From the NCBI GenBank assembly GCA_964437365.1, contig CAYTGM010000010.1, forward strand, positions 1-64,000: 64,000 nucleotides of DNA, written 5' to 3'. Made by a program: the position numbers and the translations under genes. This document shows, one piece after another, positions 62,041 through 64,000 of this stretch. Within the stretch, counting starts at the first letter, position 1, and the number at the start of each line of letters is the position of its first letter. The notes beneath the pieces were generated by a model, which was not told the DNA's origin, made no database searches, and saw nothing but the letters and a program-made list of their open reading frames with translations. The stretch comes from CAYTGM01 sp964437365. Lineage in GTDB: Bacteria > Sumerlaeota > Sumerlaeia > SLMS01.

Positions 62041-62148
62041 TCAGGGTCCTTACTCGGAATTAGAGCCGCTAATCGGCCAATTCTTCCGAGAACGGCTCTA
62101 GAGTGATCTTTAAGAACAATGATCAGAAACATGGGCGAAAGTGAAAGA

Positions 62149-62181
62149 ACAAATCCCCTCTCTGGTCAGGAGAGGGGATTT
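62149..62181 (-). terminator. Terminator-like hairpin downstream of amtB
   Basis: Perfect 13-bp stem, CAAATCCCCTCTC (62149-62161) with GAGAGGGGATTTG (62169-62181), and a 7-base loop. On the minus strand it is followed by TTCTTTC, and it lies 46 bases after the amtB stop. Confidence 0.75.
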
Positions 62182-62226
62182 GTGATAAGTTACATCTGGA
62201 GTATGGGTGTTGAGAAACGCGACCTC

Positions 62227-63660
62227 TTAACTTGATGTCTCGGGTTTCATGTCCATGGAAGCCTGAGCGGGCTGTACCCCCATCGCTGGAGAGCCGCCGA
62301 AACCGCCCATGCCGCCAGCTCCGCCATCCCACGAAGCGCGTGGATAAGCTTCATTGCCATGCTCCATAATGTCGAGTCCCAGGCTTTCTTCATCTTCGGA
62401 AACACGCAGCATTCCGACGAGCTTCAGGATATAGAAAAGAACAAACGAGGTTGGGAAAACCCAGGCAAAACAAGCGAACACGCCAAGGAGCTGTGTGCCG
62501 ATGGATGCGTCTGCGGAGGAGAAACCGGGAAGCGCAAGAGCTACGGTCCCCCAGATTCCACAAACACCGTGAACACTAACGGCACCAACGGGATCGTCGA
62601 TCTTGAGAACTTTATCGATGAAGAGAACGGAAAGAACAACGAGGACGCCAGCGATCAAACCAACCACGATAGCCATCGCGGGATACATGATATCGCAGCC
62701 AGCGGTTATACCAACGAGCCCGGCAAGAACTCCGTTCAGACTCAAACCCGTTTCTGGCTTTTTGAAGACGACCCATGTGGTTGCCATGGCGCCGACTGCT
62801 CCACCTGCAGCACTTAGAAGTGTGTTCATAGCGATGAGAGCGATTCCAACGGCCGACCCATCGGTTGATGAACCAGCGTTGAAGCCGAACCAGCCAAAGA
62901 AAAGAATGAAGGTACCAAGGGCAGCGAGGGCCATGTTGTGGCCAGGAATCGCATGAGCTCTACCATCTTTGCCGTACTTGCCGAGGCGAGGACCGACAAC
63001 AATGGCTCCTGCCAGAGCCGCCCAGGCACCTACGGAGTGAACAACTGTAGACCCCGCGAAATCGAGGAATCCTTTACCCTCGAGCCAGCCACCACCATCA
63101 CCAAGGAGAAGGCTTCCCCAGGCCCACTTACCAAAGGTGGGGTAGATAACGAGACAGATAATCGCCGAGACGATGATATATCCTGTAAACTTGGTTCGTT
63201 CAGCCAGCGCACCGGAAACGATGGTCGCTGCGGTCGCGGCAAATACAACCTGGAAAACGAAGAAGCAATAAACCCAAGCTTCGTGAACGTCGTCGGGAAG
63301 GCCAGAGAGACCAAAGAGGCTTCCGCCAATCCACTGGTTTGAGGTTACACCGAACATCAATCCAAAGCCGACGAAGAAAAACGCAATAGAGCCGACACTG
63401 AAGTCGACCAGGTTCTTCATAATGATATTACAGACGTTCTTGGCGCGAACGAAGCCTGCCTCTACAAGAGCAAAGCCTGCCTGCATAAAGAAGACGAGGA
63501 ATGCGGCCATCAGGGTCCAGATGAGCAGCTCAGGGCCCGGAACTGCGGGTTCTGCAACTGCCTCGGCAGCGTCTTGAGCAAATGCTGGAGCCTGCTGGAG
63601 AGCAAGGAAAGCGAGTGCACTCAGTAGTCCGGTTTTCTTTGATAATCGTTTGTTCGACAT
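62227..63660 (-). CDS. amtB: Ammonium transporter
   Basis: Membrane channel for ammonium/ammonia of the Amt/Rh family, 477 aa. A cleavable N-terminal signal (ending PAFAQ) is followed by 11 membrane helices. Signature segments are FMQAGFALVEAGFVRAKN, WAWGSLLLGDGGGW, FAGSTVVHSVGAWAALAGA with the pore histidine, FGWFGFNAGSS and the second pore histidine in VGAVSVHGVCGIWGT. The cytoplasmic C-terminal tail carries the conserved L..D..EHG..AYP region that binds a PII protein; no glnK is within the window. The tail ends with a Gly/Met-rich extension (GGAGGMGGFGG). A strong hairpin terminator follows. Confidence 0.97.
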   Translation of the reverse strand: MSNKRLSKKTGLLSALAFLALQQAPAFAQDAAEAVAEPAVPGPELLIWTLMAAFLVFFMQAGFALVEAGFVRAKNVCNIIMKNLVDFSVGSIAFFFVGFGLMFGVTSNQWIGGSLFGLSGLPDDVHEAWVYCFFVFQVVFAATAATIVSGALAERTKFTGYIIVSAIICLVIYPTFGKWAWGSLLLGDGGGWLEGKGFLDFAGSTVVHSVGAWAALAGAIVVGPRLGKYGKDGRAHAIPGHNMALAALGTFILFFGWFGFNAGSSTDGSAVGIALIAMNTLLSAAGGAVGAMATTWVVFKKPETGLSLNGVLAGLVGITAGCDIMYPAMAIVVGLIAGVLVVLSVLFIDKVLKIDDPVGAVSVHGVCGIWGTVALALPGFSSADASIGTQLLGVFACFAWVFPTSFVLFYILKLVGMLRVSEDEESLGLDIMEHGNEAYPRASWDGGAGGMGGFGGSPAMGVQPAQASMDMKPETSS

Positions 63661-64000
63661 TTTAACCTCTTGGTTTCTTTAGTGATCAATTTGTACCACC
63701 CTGTTGAAAACACAGCATGATTAACAGTTATTTCTGGGAGTTCAGCGATTCTCTGCAAACCTTTTTAGAACGCAGGCGGCTTGATGGGAGCCTGAAAATG
63801 GCGATTTAGACCGTGAATAGGGAGGATTTATTCGATAGATGCGGGTTAGGACAAAGACCTCAGACTCAAAACCGGCTCTAATTGACCACCAGCTGAGAGA
63901 GCAATTTGAAGATTTTTCATAAGGACTGACCAGAAATGGCCCTGAGGAGCCAATATGGCTCCGTGGATTGTTCGGTGAACGTTGTCCTAATAAACGGTTT
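63661..64000. other. Upstream region of amtB, no gene seen
   Basis: 340 bp to the window end without a convincing ORF. It should hold the amtB promoter on the minus strand. I looked for a sigma-54 type -24/-12 element (TGGCAC..TTGCA), expected for nitrogen-regulated genes, and found only a poor TGGTAC..TTGAT match near 63690 with wrong spacing. A copy of GAGGAGCCAATATGGCTCC near 63937 forms a small hairpin (GGAGCCAATATGGCTCC). Confidence 0.4.

Larger units (their letters stand above)
60975..62148. other. Noncoding region of about 1.2 kb rich in palindromic elements
   Basis: No credible gene: ORFs here cross repeats and lack ribosome sites. It contains two pairs of palindromic elements (61131-61346 and 61572-61927) and two word-repeat patches (61723-61806 and about 61985-62040), each described separately. 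The stretch 61353-61570 has no recognised feature. Confidence 0.6.

Noticed and set aside
63661..64000. Sigma-54 promoter for amtB
   Set aside because: Only a weak TGGTAC..TTGAT match with wrong spacing was found.

Overview
The window looks like chromosomal DNA from a free-living Gram-negative bacterium with a complex envelope. Supporting genes are an OmpH/Skp-like periplasmic protein, several lipoproteins and Tat or Sec exported proteins, a secreted M23 peptidase, a dockerin-like C-terminus, an enlarged SecA, two membrane sensor kinases and many glycosyltransferases. The very large SecA, the REP-type repeats with a resident REP-associated transposase, and the many secreted beta-rich proteins fit the PVC/FCB group or a neighbouring candidate phylum. 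This placement is inference; there is no rRNA or other marker that fixes the phylum. I found no tRNA, rRNA, CRISPR array or phage.

Layout. 1-8.6 kb: a truncated NifS-like cysteine desulfurase, a small redox cluster (Tat protein, cytochrome c lipoprotein, GMC oxidoreductase), an ArsR regulator, a structured intergenic region, a glycogen debranching enzyme with an SDR oxidoreductase, and a soluble receiver-kinase hybrid. 8.6-18.6 kb: four glycosyltransferases mixed with an inositol-phosphatase-like gene, trpB, a membrane histidine kinase and pdxB. 18.9-27.2 kb: secreted or envelope proteins (dockerin-like, SGNH hydrolase, double ferredoxin, FHA protein, a 1309-aa protein with about 13 carboxypeptidase-regulatory-like repeats). 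27.4-35.6 kb: a cupin and DUF368 pair, DUF309, DUF4870, a clan-A glycoside hydrolase, a GNAT-nitrilase fusion and a membrane protein. 35.8-37.6 kb: an array of three inverted-repeat element pairs around a Y1 (RAYT/IS200-like) transposase. 37.7-45 kb: OmpH-like protein, a three-gene TPR/kinase/regulator operon, a MocR regulator with a small membrane protein, and a nitroreductase. 45-51.8 kb: a secreted beta-rich protein with a clear terminator, an M23 lipoprotein and a polymerase-dead DnaE2-like protein. 51.8-60.9 kb: a four-gene operon (DUF151 protein, two polytopic membrane proteins, an unknown), secA and ogt. 61-62.2 kb: noncoding DNA full of palindromic elements. 62.2-63.7 kb: amtB.

Most notable observations: (1) a full-length relative of error-prone DnaE2 whose PHP metal ligands, palm aspartates and fingers region are all lost (48552-51755); (2) a SecA with an inserted N-terminal segment that reads like the C-terminal subdomain of acyl-CoA synthetases (within 56361-59891); (3) the REP-pair/RAYT array with a near-perfect 440-bp duplication, plus related orphan pairs at 61-62 kb; (4) a heptamer, TCTATAC or its complement, that seems several times more frequent than chance across the whole window.

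Functionally, the genes suggest active surface polysaccharide and exported-protein biology (glycosyltransferases, DUF368 undecaprenyl-phosphate translocase family, SecA, OmpH, debranching enzyme). Housekeeping genes for tryptophan, vitamin B6, Fe-S clusters, ammonium uptake and alkylation repair are interspersed. All functional calls rest on reading the protein sequences by eye; no database search was run.
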